Shown here: positions 1 to 9,247 of the stretch, piece after piece
Position numbering within the stretch: the stretch's first letter is position 1
How the letters are laid out: every line of letters starts with the position of its first letter
Virus record (IMG/VR): IMGVR_UViG_3300049218_000480
Coordinates: 1-33,559 of that record
Reading direction: 5' to 3' (one strand)
DNA: 33,559 bases
Source: a virus
Made by a program: the position numbers and the translations under genes
The notes under the pieces: model-generated
The model's database searches: none
What the model saw: the letters and a program-made list of their open reading frames with translations, nothing else
What the model was told of the DNA's origin: nothing

Positions 1-498
1 TCACTGTGACGACCTGTTGTCCGTGACGGTGATATTGGCGAAAGCGGTCGCCCCCGTGCCGTCAGTGACGGTGCAGCGGTAGGTGCCTGAAACACTACCG
101 GCCGGCGGCCTACCGGACCGGATGAACGAGGTGCCGGCGCTGCTGGGTGAGGAAATGGGGAAGTTCGTTCCGCCCGTGTTGGTCCAGGCGTAGGAGAACG
201 GCGCTTGGCCGCCTGTGACTGTGGCGCTGGACGACCCGATAGGCGCGCCGGTCTGCCCGCCCGTGTCGCCCGTCACGTTGGGGGCTGACACGCTCATGGC
301 GGTGTAGTTGGCGGCCCCGGCAAGCTGCGAGAGCCGCAGGGGCGCCGACTGCGGCACATTGGCGTTCTGTGCGGTGTTTGGCACTACCCCGCCCGGTGCG
401 CGGCGAAGCTGTGACATGCGCGAACCTGCGCCGAGGCCGAACTCGGCCAGCGCCTGAGAGAGCCGGTAGCCAGCCGGCATGGGATTGGGGATGGCCAT
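1..498 (-). CDS. Virion-associated protein with C-terminal Ig-like domain
   Basis: 165 residues, last gene of the late operon. Residues about 68-160 are Ser/Thr/Gly-rich beta-type sequence with a YAWTNTGG segment and a GTYRCTVTD segment, the usual C-terminal strand pattern of an Ig-like (PKD/I-set-like) domain of phage surface proteins. The N-terminal 60 residues carry three short related motifs (YRLSQ, SRMSQ, APLRLSQ); the last also occurs at the N-terminus of the protein encoded at 1910-4072. The ATG overlaps the upstream stop as TGATG, so it is translationally coupled to the tail spike/fibre gene. Inference: a small accessory tail or head decoration protein. Its exact virion position cannot be read from the sequence. 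Confidence 0.7.
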   Translation of the reverse strand: MAIPNPMPAGYRLSQALAEFGLGAGSRMSQLRRAPGGVVPNTAQNANVPQSAPLRLSQLAGAANYTAMSVSAPNVTGDTGGQTGAPIGSSSATVTGGQAPFSYAWTNTGGTNFPISSPSSAGTSFIRSGRPPAGSVSGTYRCTVTDGTGATAFANITVTDNRSSQ

Positions 499-1910
499 CA
501 GATGCCCGCCTTCGCCATGCGTGCGTCCAGTTCCAAGACGGTGTTGGCGACGATAGCGAGGACGCCCATGGGGCTCACGCCGCCGTAGCCTCTCACACCC
601 TTGCCTGTGGCTTCCGGGGCAACCGCTTCCACCTCATCGTGGATGAAACCGAACTCAGGCTTGCCCTTACCCTTGAACTGCTCGTTGTCGTACTTGACGT
701 ATTGCCGCGGCAGCATCTTCTTCAGCGCGTCCAGTCCATGGCGCAACACCCTGATTTCGTCTTTCAGAGCGCGGGCCGAGGTGTAGATGACATCCGGCGT
801 GGAAAGCACGCCATCGGTGCCAATGGACGCCTTGGACGTGATAGCACCCGTTCCGCTTCCGAAACCGAACTGGAATGCCCCGAAGCTGGACCAGATACCC
901 AAGGTATTCGACCCGTCCTTGAGCTTCCAGCCGCCACCGTAGGAGCCCTGGGTGAACATGCATAGACTGGATGCAGCAGGATCGTAAGTTCGGTTGGAGG
1001 TGATTTCACCCGTGAAAAGTAGCTGGGTGAATGTTCCGGCTGATCCGCCCGCCTGTAATGTGCCTCCGCCAGAGACGATCGTGGTGCCTGTGATGCCAAC
1101 GCCCGAAATGTTGCCGCCCGACGAAAAGTCGCTGGTCGAGGTCAGCTTGCCTACGATGTTGGTGTCGCCAGTAAAGTCCCAGCCGCCTCCACTGCGAAGC
1201 TTGCCGTAGGTGGTGCCCCCACTACCTAGAGCAAGCCCGGTGTCGCTGTTCGTGCCACCGAACCGAAGGAAGCCCATCTGCGTACTGTCCACGACACGCT
1301 GAAGCTGCCAGTGGACATCCTTCCAGTCGGCACCAGCGACGTTGCGATAGTGCGAAAGCAACATCTGGTCGTTGTTGCCGGTCACCGACTGCGCCAACGT
1401 CAGCGGAACGGACTGCCAGCCGGCTGTCGTGCCCAGCGCGGGCACTGTGACGCCCAGCGACCCTGTCAGGGTGCCTCCACCTATTGGTAAGGCACCGATG
1501 GCGCGAGTGCTGCTTACCAGAATCCAGACGCCCGAACCGATGGACCGGAAGGTATAGACATCACCGCCCTGGGTCGTGATGCTGTTCAGCCCGGGAAGCA
1601 CAATCGAGCTGCTGGCGACAATGGTGGCTGAGGCATCGAAACGGCATTCACGAATCAGGCCCGGGACACTGGTCCCGAACGAGGTAATATTGGCTGTGCC
1701 GGTGATATAGACCGACTGCGCATCGCCGGCACCGATATCGGTCGTGGAGGCTGATGGAATCGTCGCCGACGACAGGGCATTCGTTTGACGTACGATGGCC
1801 TGGATGCCGCGCAGGTAGTCATCAAGGCTATTCCCGATGGGGTCGGAACCTGACGGGCTATTGCTAGCTGCCTGCGTGCTCAAATCCTGCATTTTGCTCG
1901 GTACAGGCAT
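498..1910 (-). CDS. Tail fibre/spike protein with C-terminal S74 intramolecular chaperone
   Basis: 470 residues from the ATG at 1910, which overlaps the upstream stop as TAATG; a longer frame to 2006 would overlap the upstream gene by 97 bases and is not needed. The middle is Gly/Ser/Thr-rich repetitive sequence typical of trimeric fibres. The C-terminus from about residue 375 matches the peptidase S74 (endosialidase-type) chaperone: a Ser-x4-Lys dyad (S378, K383 in SARALK), then a PEFGFIHDEVEAVAPEA segment, and a helical end. In this family the domain helps the fibre trimerise and then cuts itself off. The intact dyad suggests autoproteolysis. Role: host receptor recognition at the tail tip. 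No enzymatic depolymerase motif was recognised in the shaft. Confidence 0.88.
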   Translation of the reverse strand: MPVPSKMQDLSTQAASNSPSGSDPIGNSLDDYLRGIQAIVRQTNALSSATIPSASTTDIGAGDAQSVYITGTANITSFGTSVPGLIRECRFDASATIVASSSIVLPGLNSITTQGGDVYTFRSIGSGVWILVSSTRAIGALPIGGGTLTGSLGVTVPALGTTAGWQSVPLTLAQSVTGNNDQMLLSHYRNVAGADWKDVHWQLQRVVDSTQMGFLRFGGTNSDTGLALGSGGTTYGKLRSGGGWDFTGDTNIVGKLTSTSDFSSGGNISGVGITGTTIVSGGGTLQAGGSAGTFTQLLFTGEITSNRTYDPAASSLCMFTQGSYGGGWKLKDGSNTLGIWSSFGAFQFGFGSGTGAITSKASIGTDGVLSTPDVIYTSARALKDEIRVLRHGLDALKKMLPRQYVKYDNEQFKGKGKPEFGFIHDEVEAVAPEATGKGVRGYGGVSPMGVLAIVANTVLELDARMAKAGI

Positions 1911-4072
1911 TAGGGATTCCTCAACAAAGACTGAGACGCCTGGGGAGCGCCGAAAAGGTATTGCTCTAGCAATCCCCGCTGCTGTTTCGGTTGCTTGTTC
2001 AGCCATCGCTGGATGGCCTCGGCCGAGGCTTTCGCATCCGCTGCGGACTGGCCTGTCTTCGCGATGATCCGGCTATTCGCGGCGCCGATAGCATCGGACA
2101 CACCACCGCCGATGCCTGCGCCTATCACGGTGCCGGCCGGCCCGAAGGTCGAGCCAAGCAAACCACCAATGGTGCCGCCACCCATCCGGCCGAGCCAGCC
2201 ACCCTTGTTCCCGAGATTGCCACCGAAGATGGCCCCCGATAGCAACCCTTGGGCCTGCATATCAGCAGCCGTGCCTGGGCCGGCAGCGTTGATCTTGGCG
2301 TCCGAAATGCTCCGGCGCTGAAGGCTGTCGCGCACCCCTTCCAGTTGACCGCGGACGGGATCGCTTACGCCGTAGTTGGCTTTGTCGTCAGCCCGTAGGG
2401 CCTGCTTTACACGAGCCGCTGTAAGCTGTGAATCGCCAGCAGTGTTAAGGCTACCCGGAGAATTAGGGTCAAGTAGCCCACGTACGGCCTGCATGTCGTT
2501 AATAGGCTGCGAAAGCTTGGCGTACGTCGCCAGGTTATTACGATAGCCCGGTACTGCTCGGTTGAGAGTAGAGACAATTTTCGCGGTGACGGGGCCATAC
2601 AGTGCGGCTTCCTGGGAACCTACTGCGCCATTGGTGGCGTTTGCCGAGAGTATATTCCCAATATTCTGACGCATGTCGTCCAGGGCGCGGGCCGGGACCA
2701 TCCCCGTCTCGTCAGCGTTCCTGGCGATCAGGTCAAGGTGCTGTCGAGCTGCGCCAGAAACGGTCGGGTTGCCCGATTTCGTCAATTCCTGAAGTTGGTT
2801 GGTAATCCTCGTCGGATCAACCATGTTCTTGTTGATGGCTGTAATGGCTTGGTCGAGCACCTTCTGTGCTTTGTTGGTCTTGACCGCGATCTGATTCATC
2901 AGGTCCGCACCCGTACCTTCATCAAGCACACCGCGAGCAACCTTGGACGCAATGCCCTTCGCCTGCTGTAACGCTTCGTAGTCAGGGCGGGCGTATTGCC
3001 CCTTGAGGTCGCCAAGAAGACCCATGGCCGTTTTGTAGCGCGCTTGCGGATTGCTAGGTGAAAGGGCGTCCTTGAAATAGGGAGCCGTCGCATCGCGACG
3101 GGCCTGAACCGCTGCCGTTAGATCATCGTCACTTCCGGCGATCTGCTGCAAAAGCCCCATGCGCGTCGAGTTGTTCGAATTGTCCTGAGCGACAAAGGCC
3201 GGTGCCGATGCGGGGTTGTTCCGTAACATCCGCTCAGCTTGCACCGCCTCCGGCGTTTGTAGCACTTGCGCTGCCGATGGGACTTCCCCGGGGACCATCT
3301 GCGCCGGATTCCCAAGCTTGGCGATGGTCGCCGGGTCACTTCCGTACATTCGTGCGATGTTCGCGTCAGCGACAGCCTGTGGATTGGTCGCGTGCTCTAC
3401 GACGCTGCCTACGCCCCTGCCTAGCAGGCCGAAAAACTTTCCTGCGCCATATAGCGCTGGGCCAGTCGCCCCGCCGATTGCAATCTGCTTGGCCTTATCG
3501 GCGCCATAGTCGGCTCCGCCATCAGTGACCGGCTGCGATGCCCCCATGGCTGCACCCTCAGCACCGAGCAAGCCCACCTTGCCCGCGGCCGTGGTCGCAG
3601 TCGGCATCATGCCCAACGCCCGGGCCTCACCGAGGCCAGTAGCCCACGGCAGAACCTCGCCCAGCGTTGCCCCCAAATAGCTTCCAGTTGAGTCAGGAAC
3701 CGACTGCTGATAGTTGTTTTCGCGGTCCTGAACCCACTTGTCGAATCCCTGCGTCTTCTGGTCAAGCCAGTTGCCAGGCTGCTGTCCTGTAATCAGGCCA
3801 GAGAGGGTTTTATCCGCAGGCGCAACTAAATCGCCGACTGCCTTTGCGCCATGCATCCCTAGCTGAGCCACGCCAACCGGAATACTAGCTACATGGTGCG
3901 CGAACGAGTCGCCCAAATTGTTGCCGAAGTCGTTGATGTCCTTGTAACCCTGGGATACTGCATCCCCGGCACGCTGCCAAATTGAAGGTTCCGGTGCGCC
4001 GTTTGCAGAAGTCACCTGCGAAAGTCGAAGCGGAGCAGCCCTGGTAGAGGAAATTTCCGATAGCTTCGGCAT
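1910..4072 (-). CDS. Large internal virion (ejection) protein
   Basis: 720 residues, starting with an ATG that overlaps the upstream stop as TAATG. It is Ala/Gln-rich and mostly predicted helical, with a long glycine-zipper-like hydrophobic stretch near residues 610-675 (repeated GG, GAGIGGG) that could insert in a membrane. Residues about 12-18 hold the APLRLSQ motif shared with the 165-residue protein at the end of the operon. The position after connector and small internal-protein genes and before the tail spike is where podoviruses encode inner core or DNA-ejection proteins (compare T7 gp14-16 and P22 gp7/16/20, by position only). No transglycosylase catalytic motif was identified. Function is inferred from position and composition. 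Confidence 0.7.
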   Translation of the reverse strand: MPKLSEISSTRAAPLRLSQVTSANGAPEPSIWQRAGDAVSQGYKDINDFGNNLGDSFAHHVASIPVGVAQLGMHGAKAVGDLVAPADKTLSGLITGQQPGNWLDQKTQGFDKWVQDRENNYQQSVPDSTGSYLGATLGEVLPWATGLGEARALGMMPTATTAAGKVGLLGAEGAAMGASQPVTDGGADYGADKAKQIAIGGATGPALYGAGKFFGLLGRGVGSVVEHATNPQAVADANIARMYGSDPATIAKLGNPAQMVPGEVPSAAQVLQTPEAVQAERMLRNNPASAPAFVAQDNSNNSTRMGLLQQIAGSDDDLTAAVQARRDATAPYFKDALSPSNPQARYKTAMGLLGDLKGQYARPDYEALQQAKGIASKVARGVLDEGTGADLMNQIAVKTNKAQKVLDQAITAINKNMVDPTRITNQLQELTKSGNPTVSGAARQHLDLIARNADETGMVPARALDDMRQNIGNILSANATNGAVGSQEAALYGPVTAKIVSTLNRAVPGYRNNLATYAKLSQPINDMQAVRGLLDPNSPGSLNTAGDSQLTAARVKQALRADDKANYGVSDPVRGQLEGVRDSLQRRSISDAKINAAGPGTAADMQAQGLLSGAIFGGNLGNKGGWLGRMGGGTIGGLLGSTFGPAGTVIGAGIGGGVSDAIGAANSRIIAKTGQSAADAKASAEAIQRWLNKQPKQQRGLLEQYLFGAPQASQSLLRNP

Positions 4073-5538
4073 TACGGGATCTCCACCACGTCAGGGTCTT
4101 CAGGATTGGAGACGCCCGTCACCTTGTACTTCTTCCCGTTTGCGCTGATCACCTGGCCGATCATGTATTTCGACGGCGCGCCGCTGTGACTGGCGGCAGA
4201 CGGTAGAGTCGCGGTACTGCTCGGCTGCACCACAGTGCTACCGAACCTCATCTTTCGGTTGTTCAAATCGTTCAGCTTGTCGATGTTCGCTTGCTTCTGG
4301 TTCCTAATATCCTGCTGTAGCGCAGCATGTACGGCTTCTAGCTGCTCTGGGGTCTGCGCAGAGTTGATCGCTTCAAGTGCATGCTCTCGTGCGCTGTCTG
4401 TCGTCCCTCCTGCGCCGGTTGCCCCCATTGCGATCTTCGCGTACTCCTGCGCTGTCAAGTTTCTAGCGGTTAGGAATGCAGCGGTATCTGGATCACCAGC
4501 GATATTCGATTTAGCACTCAGAAGCATCTTATTGAACGCAGGTATGCCGGTACGGGAGACCTTCTGCCCAAGCTTCAGCATGGTCCCGAAGTTGGCTTCG
4601 AACGTCTCTTCCTGGCGATCCAGCGCGTCAGCGCTCTTTTGCGTGTATGCCAGAGAACTTTGGATTGCTTTGTTTCGTCCTTGAACGGTTGCAAGCTCCT
4701 GGGATGAGACACCCGCTGTCTTTGCGATTTCCGCAACCCTATTGTTGACCTGATTTCGGATCGTGTCGCCGGACTTACCGCGTGAGTATTGGGGATTAGC
4801 GCCCGTCAGAACTTTATCCCACGCCATATTTTCGATCGCTTCGGGAGTTAGATCGGTATCGCTGGATGACGGCGTCAATCCGAACTTTGCCTTGATCTGA
4901 TCATCCGTAGCTCCGAGCTTGCGGAAAGCAGCTATCTGGCGATCCGTTTCCGATGCCTGCTGTGGCGCAAATCGGCTACCCGTCCCCACGACCTTCATGC
5001 TGCCGTCTGGCTGCAACTGACGCGTGACTACCTGATTGCCCTGCACGATCTGGTCGGTTACCGGCGTTTGTAGGTCACGCTGAGTCTTCTGCCCCTGCAA
5101 CTCAGCATTCCTTGCTTGGATCTCATTCTGGTGAAGCTCAAGCGCAGCCTGCGGGTCCTTCCCCATCAGCCACGTCTGATAGCCCTGGTGGTCAAACTCT
5201 GTCGTTCCGTCAGGTTTATGAACTACGAACGGCAATGCTCCATCTTGTAGCTCTCTGCGCCGCTGCATCTGGTCCTGCTGGTCAGCCATTTGCGACTGAG
5301 CGAACTGCTGCCGCTGCTGCTGGAACTTATCGTCCTGCAACTGGCGTGCGCCCTGCTGCGCAGAGTTGATGCCGCCGAGAAGACCGCCCGTGATCGCCTG
5401 GATGGGTGCGACGCCAGGCTGCGCGTTCGCGGAGAGGATGCCTAGCCCTGCCTGTAGCAAGCCACCGCGTGCGAGATTCGCCCGCTCGTCTTCAGTAGCG
5501 CCCGGCGTTGCACCAAGTAGACCGTCATACCATGCCAT
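4072..5538 (-). CDS. Internal virion protein, glutamine-rich and helical
   Basis: 488 residues. The N-terminus (residues 20-60) is hydrophobic and Gly/Ala-rich. Residues 60-100 form a very Gln-rich coiled-coil-like segment, followed by mostly helical sequence and a Ser/Pro-rich linker before a short C-terminal beta segment (GQVISANGKKYKVTGVS). Start ATG overlaps the upstream stop as TAATG, and its own stop overlaps the next start in the same way. Order and composition match podovirus ejection or core proteins. No enzymatic domain was recognised. It could also be a structural chaperone of the internal core. Confidence 0.65.
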   Translation of the reverse strand: MAWYDGLLGATPGATEDERANLARGGLLQAGLGILSANAQPGVAPIQAITGGLLGGINSAQQGARQLQDDKFQQQRQQFAQSQMADQQDQMQRRRELQDGALPFVVHKPDGTTEFDHQGYQTWLMGKDPQAALELHQNEIQARNAELQGQKTQRDLQTPVTDQIVQGNQVVTRQLQPDGSMKVVGTGSRFAPQQASETDRQIAAFRKLGATDDQIKAKFGLTPSSSDTDLTPEAIENMAWDKVLTGANPQYSRGKSGDTIRNQVNNRVAEIAKTAGVSSQELATVQGRNKAIQSSLAYTQKSADALDRQEETFEANFGTMLKLGQKVSRTGIPAFNKMLLSAKSNIAGDPDTAAFLTARNLTAQEYAKIAMGATGAGGTTDSAREHALEAINSAQTPEQLEAVHAALQQDIRNQKQANIDKLNDLNNRKMRFGSTVVQPSSTATLPSAASHSGAPSKYMIGQVISANGKKYKVTGVSNPEDPDVVEIP

Positions 5539-5945
5539 TAGCGCATCACCCCGAGCAGGCCGCTCCGCGTGCCATTGCCGATGTAACCGGCGGCGCCTTG
5601 CTGCACCTGACCCATGGGCCTGCCGGCGCGTCCCGGCGACGGACTACCCTGCCCCATCGCTGCCTGTGGGGTCAGTTGGCCGGCCTGGTGGGCGAGCCCA
5701 CCCAACGCCTCGGCGTAGCCGCCGCTTGAGTTACCCGGCTGGTTCAATGCCCATTGGCCGATCTTGGAGAAGTCCAGGCCTTGGGTGGCGGAAAGCGGCT
5801 GCGCCTGACCGCCACCAAGCACCTGGGAGTAATCCATGCCCTGCGGGGCACCCGTGTTCCACGCGGGGCTGTACGCCTGCATGGCCTGCGGGTTGTAGCC
5901 CTGTGGAGCGACCGGCTGGCCGGCGAGAAAGTCGAAAGTGCCCAT
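5538..5945 (-). CDS. Small Gly/Gln-rich virion protein
   Basis: 135 residues, low complexity, rich in Gly, Gln, Pro and Ala with scattered Tyr and Trp (QGYNPQAMQAYSPAWNTG). No known domain recognised. ATG at 5945 is preceded by a purine-rich AAGGCGG segment, and the stop overlaps the next start as TAATG. It sits between two predicted internal virion proteins, so it is probably another minor structural protein of the ejection apparatus. Function unproven. Confidence 0.6.
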   Translation of the reverse strand: MGTFDFLAGQPVAPQGYNPQAMQAYSPAWNTGAPQGMDYSQVLGGGQAQPLSATQGLDFSKIGQWALNQPGNSSGGYAEALGGLAHQAGQLTPQAAMGQGSPSPGRAGRPMGQVQQGAAGYIGNGTRSGLLGVMR

Positions 5946-5954
5946 GTGTCCGCC

Positions 5955-7049
5955 TTAGAGGTAGTAGGAGGCCAAGCCAATGCCGGCACCGATCGCAGTG
6001 CCCCAGCCAGGTGCCACGGAGCCCGCAGACCCACCCGCGATCGCAGCACCGAGTGCGCCACCCGCGGCGGCGCCACCGGCACCGGATGCCACGGCACCAC
6101 CCACGGTTCGCGGCTTGTAAGCAGGGTTGAGGCCGGAGGTCGCCGAACCCGCAAACTGACCCGCCGTCGAGTTAAGCGCATTGCCGAAGTTCGCAAGCCG
6201 CTGCTGGTCGTAGCCGTAGTTCTGCTGATACCAGTCGTTGTAGGCCTGGTCGATGTTGCCCTGGGCGTAGTCCTGCTGGACCTGACCGAACTGGTTCAAC
6301 TGCTGGTTGTACTGCGACTGGATGGCGTTGGCGGCGTTGAGGCCGGTGGAGCCGTTGATGACGTTGGCGGAATTCTGCTGGGCCGCGGAGAGCTGGTTCT
6401 GCCAGTCCTGCTGAGACAGGGCCGAGTTTCGGGCGAGGTCGGTCTGCTGGGCGGCCACGGAGCGGTTCAACGCCGCTTCCGCAAGCTGCTGCTGGCTGGT
6501 GTAGTCCTGATACCGCAGGCTGTCCGTGGACTGCGCCAGGTTCTTCGCTAGCGTGTCCTGCGAGGACTGCGCCGCTTGCTGCATGGCCGAACCGCCGAAG
6601 GCTCCGCCCGTGGCGAACTGCGCCGCCAGAGCCGGCACGGCGTTCTGGTTGTACGAGTCGGTGATATTCCGATTCGAATTGTTGACCATGCTCTCAAGGT
6701 ATGGATTCGAACCGGAATAGGCATTCGTCCCCACGTTGGTCGTCATGCCCAGGTACGGATTGGCCGATGCCTTGACGTTCTGCGCGCCGTTGATGAGGTT
6801 CGTCAGGCCATTGAGTGCCGTGCTCTGGCCGGGAAGCTGGTAGTTCGCCCCCATCTGAGCCAGCGCGCCTGCATCATTCTGGAACTCATTGGGCGCGGCA
6901 TTGAGGCTTCCGCCATACGACTGGTACGGCTTGGCGTTGACCTGATTCGTCTGGTTGAAGAACTGCTGGTAGGAGTTGGCCAGCCACGCCGGTAGCTCCG
7001 TCTTGGTCGTGGTCGTCGTGTTCTTCGGCTGCGAGCTTCCACCGCCCAT
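5955..7049 (-). CDS. Internal virion / ejection-type protein with C-terminal glycine zipper
   Basis: 364 residues. The N-terminus MGGGSS followed by a Thr/Lys tract is unusual. The body (residues 25-290) is very rich in Asn, Gln, Tyr and Ala. The C-terminal 55 residues form an Ala/Gly-rich hydrophobic zipper (GGAAAGGALGAAIAGG, then GIGLASYYL), compatible with a membrane-inserting end. The start lies one base after the upstream stop. In T7-like and related podoviruses the gene next to the gp13-like protein encodes a small ejection protein with a membrane segment (gp14-like). That analogy rests on position and hydrophobic pattern, not on sequence identity. Confidence 0.62.
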   Translation of the reverse strand: MGGGSSQPKNTTTTTKTELPAWLANSYQQFFNQTNQVNAKPYQSYGGSLNAAPNEFQNDAGALAQMGANYQLPGQSTALNGLTNLINGAQNVKASANPYLGMTTNVGTNAYSGSNPYLESMVNNSNRNITDSYNQNAVPALAAQFATGGAFGGSAMQQAAQSSQDTLAKNLAQSTDSLRYQDYTSQQQLAEAALNRSVAAQQTDLARNSALSQQDWQNQLSAAQQNSANVINGSTGLNAANAIQSQYNQQLNQFGQVQQDYAQGNIDQAYNDWYQQNYGYDQQRLANFGNALNSTAGQFAGSATSGLNPAYKPRTVGGAVASGAGGAAAGGALGAAIAGGSAGSVAPGWGTAIGAGIGLASYYL

Positions 7050-7050
7050 G

Positions 7051-7485
7051 TCAGTTCACCTCGTACCAAGAGTGAAGCTTCGTTGCATACCGTTCCGGCC
7101 ACTCGTCCTGCGGGGTGCAGAAAACGAGCTTTTCGTACGGCGACGCGGCCAGGACGGCCTTGGCAATCTCGATGCCGTAGTGCCCGGTTTTGGAGTTGTT
7201 CGTAAAGCCGAGCCAGAGGTTCATGACCGGCGCGCGGAACGGGAACTGGTGCGGTGCCAGCACGGCGAAGCCCGCGTACTCCGTGCCACCCTTCAGGACC
7301 ATGTACATCACCGCCTGCTGCGCCTGGATCGCGCTGAAAACGTCCTCGGGAAGGAACGGCTCGTGGTTCGTATCGATGATCTTCTCGATACCCGGGCGGA
7401 CCACGGGCCACGCCTGCCGGATGTCCTGCACAAGGTGGTAGTGCATGACCCCATCTTCGGTGATGCCGTTCATGAGCTGATTCAT
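7051..7485 (-). CDS. Acetyltransferase-fold internal virion protein (T7 gp13-like)
   Basis: 144 residues. Sequence such as YMVLKGGTEYAGFAVLAP and the following strand-helix pattern look like the core of a GNAT fold. Size and place, directly after the gp12-like tubular gene module, fit the T7 gp13-like assembly or internal protein family (about 140 residues). Start ATG overlaps the upstream stop as TAATG. Catalytic acetyltransferase activity is not implied; in this family the fold seems structural. Family assignment is moderate, based on length, fold pattern and synteny. Confidence 0.6.
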   Translation of the reverse strand: MNQLMNGITEDGVMHYHLVQDIRQAWPVVRPGIEKIIDTNHEPFLPEDVFSAIQAQQAVMYMVLKGGTEYAGFAVLAPHQFPFRAPVMNLWLGFTNNSKTGHYGIEIAKAVLAASPYEKLVFCTPQDEWPERYATKLHSWYEVN

Positions 7486-7790
7486 TAGTTACCTGTCAGG
7501 GTTCGAAGTGGGGACCATGTGCCGGGGGTGCCGGAGGCCGTGCAGAGCCAGCCGAAGACGAGGTACTTGGACCCCGCCGTGCCTAGCTCGCTGGGCGCCG
7601 AGTTGCGTACGAAGTCGCCTGCGTAGTTCTGTCCCGAGGCCGGGGGCGTGGGCTGGGCGTTGTAAAACGCCGAAACACGGCCCTCCGTGAGGTTGTTCAA
7701 CTGTGTTGTCACGTCGCGCAGGATGTTGGTCAGCTTGAGCACCAACTGCTGCGTCTCGGTCGGTAGCCGCGGATCGGTGAGAAGCTTCAT
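7485..7790 (-). CDS. Small structural protein of the tail module
   Basis: 101 residues from ATG 7790, which overlaps the upstream stop as ATGA; an upstream in-frame start would overlap the preceding gene further. The N-terminal half is helical (TETQQLVLKLTNILRDVTTQ), the C-terminal half is Gly/Ser/Thr/Trp-rich beta (KYLVFGWLCTASGTPGTWSP) and resembles the terminal strand pair of small phage fibre-like or head-closure proteins. No family recognised. It lies between the gp12-like and gp13-like genes, so it is likely a tail component. Confidence 0.6.
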   Translation of the reverse strand: MKLLTDPRLPTETQQLVLKLTNILRDVTTQLNNLTEGRVSAFYNAQPTPPASGQNYAGDFVRNSAPSELGTAGSKYLVFGWLCTASGTPGTWSPLRTLTGN

Positions 7791-9247
7791 TCGGGCGTAG
7801 TCGCTACGAGTTCGGCGGTGATGGCGTTCAAGGTCACCGTGCCCGTCCAATCCATGCGCACGCGGTGCCAGCGCGCTTCCCGCAGGAAGTCGAACCTGTT
7901 GTTGAACTGCGGCGTGGTCACGTCCTGCGTCGGCAGCGTGCCGAGGTTGTAGCGGTAGTAGTTCGTGGCGGTCGCCGTCGCATTTGCGGTGCGGTATCGC
8001 GGCGTCACGCGCTTGAGCAAGGAGAAATTCGTCTCGTCACCCATGTCGCCGGTAATCATGTAAGACGGACCCGGCACGCCTGTCAGGCTGTACAGCTTGT
8101 GGTCGGTCAGGATAACGCCCGGGACGGTGTTATCCGTGATCCAGAACGGCGAGTCGTAGCTGATGTTCGGCAGCGAGTCGTAGGTGGCATAAGCCGTGCC
8201 CAGCCCGTCATAGGTGATGTTGCCCGAGCTGTACTGGATGACCGCCTCGATGGATCGGGCGAACTTGCCCCACTTATTCGTGCGGATGTTGTAGACCACG
8301 CACATGTCGCACACGCCTGTGCTGGCCGTGCTGGGGAAATACCAGTAAACGAGGTCTCGGGTCAGGTCGGCGCCGCCCTTGATGTTGGCGCGCTGCTGGC
8401 CGTTTAGGTTGGTGAAGAACCACTCGCGGACCGGCGCGCCAATCGACCGCGGCACAGTGCCGTCGTAGACGTAGAAATCCGATGGGCCGACGAAGAAGTG
8501 GCTAGAGCCCAGCACCACTACGGCCTCCTGGCCTGAGCACCCGATGTCGCCTGGGATGCGCTGCCAGTTCCAGATCAGCGGTGGCCCCTGGTATTGGCCC
8601 AAGAACATCGACTTCTCTTTGTAGGCTACGACCGTGTCGCCTAGCTCGCGACCAGCGGTGATAGGGCCAGGTGCTGTGACTAAGCGACCATTCGCCGCCT
8701 GCGTCGTGGCGGAAGGCGTCCACGAGGCTTGATTGAACAGGGCCGAGCACCACCAGCCATCAGGCTGATCGCCGGCATTATTCGTAGAGTTTTGATCCGC
8801 CCAGTTGAAGGCCAGTACGAAGCCCGAGGCCGAACAGATGATCGCCGCGGCTGGAGCGTCGGCGATGTCAGAAAACGAACCACCCGGGGTCGCCTGCTGG
8901 ATGCGGGCATTACGGTTCGTCGCCAGCACATTGCTGCCGAACATGGTGAAGCGCCACGGGGCGAGGCCGGAGTAGCCAACTGACTTACTGCGATCCACCC
9001 AAGCGCCGCCCGCGATGTCCCACAGCTTGGCGTTCGTGCCGGCGACGATGCGCTTAGTGCCGTCCAGCAGCGTGCCGACGTAAGCACCCTTGCACGTACT
9101 GTCGAGGGCGACAAAGCCAGCGTCCACGGGCGTCATAGCCGCGGTCATGCCCTGCGTCGATGGCACGAACTGGTCGCAGTCCACGAGCACGCCAGGGAGC
9201 GCGGGATCAACGTCCGGCGCGAATCCCACCAGTTCGGTCGAACTCAC
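7787..9247 (-). CDS. Tail tubular protein B-like / stabilisation protein
   Basis: 486 residues from a GTG at 9247 that overlaps the upstream stop as GTGA. The rest is beta-rich with recurring GGAWVDRSKSVGYSG-like and WRFTMFGSNVLATN-like segments, resembling the beta-propeller-type nozzle proteins of podoviruses (T7 gp12-like, P22 gp10-like packaged-DNA stabilisation). It follows directly after a gp11/gp4-like adaptor, the expected order. Role: forms the tail nozzle below the portal and adaptor. The exact subfamily is uncertain. Confidence 0.75.
   Translation of the reverse strand: MSSTELVGFAPDVDPALPGVLVDCDQFVPSTQGMTAAMTPVDAGFVALDSTCKGAYVGTLLDGTKRIVAGTNAKLWDIAGGAWVDRSKSVGYSGLAPWRFTMFGSNVLATNRNARIQQATPGGSFSDIADAPAAAIICSASGFVLAFNWADQNSTNNAGDQPDGWWCSALFNQASWTPSATTQAANGRLVTAPGPITAGRELGDTVVAYKEKSMFLGQYQGPPLIWNWQRIPGDIGCSGQEAVVVLGSSHFFVGPSDFYVYDGTVPRSIGAPVREWFFTNLNGQQRANIKGGADLTRDLVYWYFPSTASTGVCDMCVVYNIRTNKWGKFARSIEAVIQYSSGNITYDGLGTAYATYDSLPNISYDSPFWITDNTVPGVILTDHKLYSLTGVPGPSYMITGDMGDETNFSLLKRVTPRYRTANATATATNYYRYNLGTLPTQDVTTPQFNNRFDFLREARWHRVRMDWTGTVTLNAITAELVATTPE

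Noticed and set aside
1911-2006. 32-residue extension of the tail fibre gene
   Set aside because: It overlaps the upstream gene by 97 bases. The ATG at 1910 forms the TAATG junction used throughout the operon.
1-2006. Diversity-generating retroelement in the tail genes
   Set aside because: No reverse transcriptase gene and no template/variable repeat pair were found in the window.
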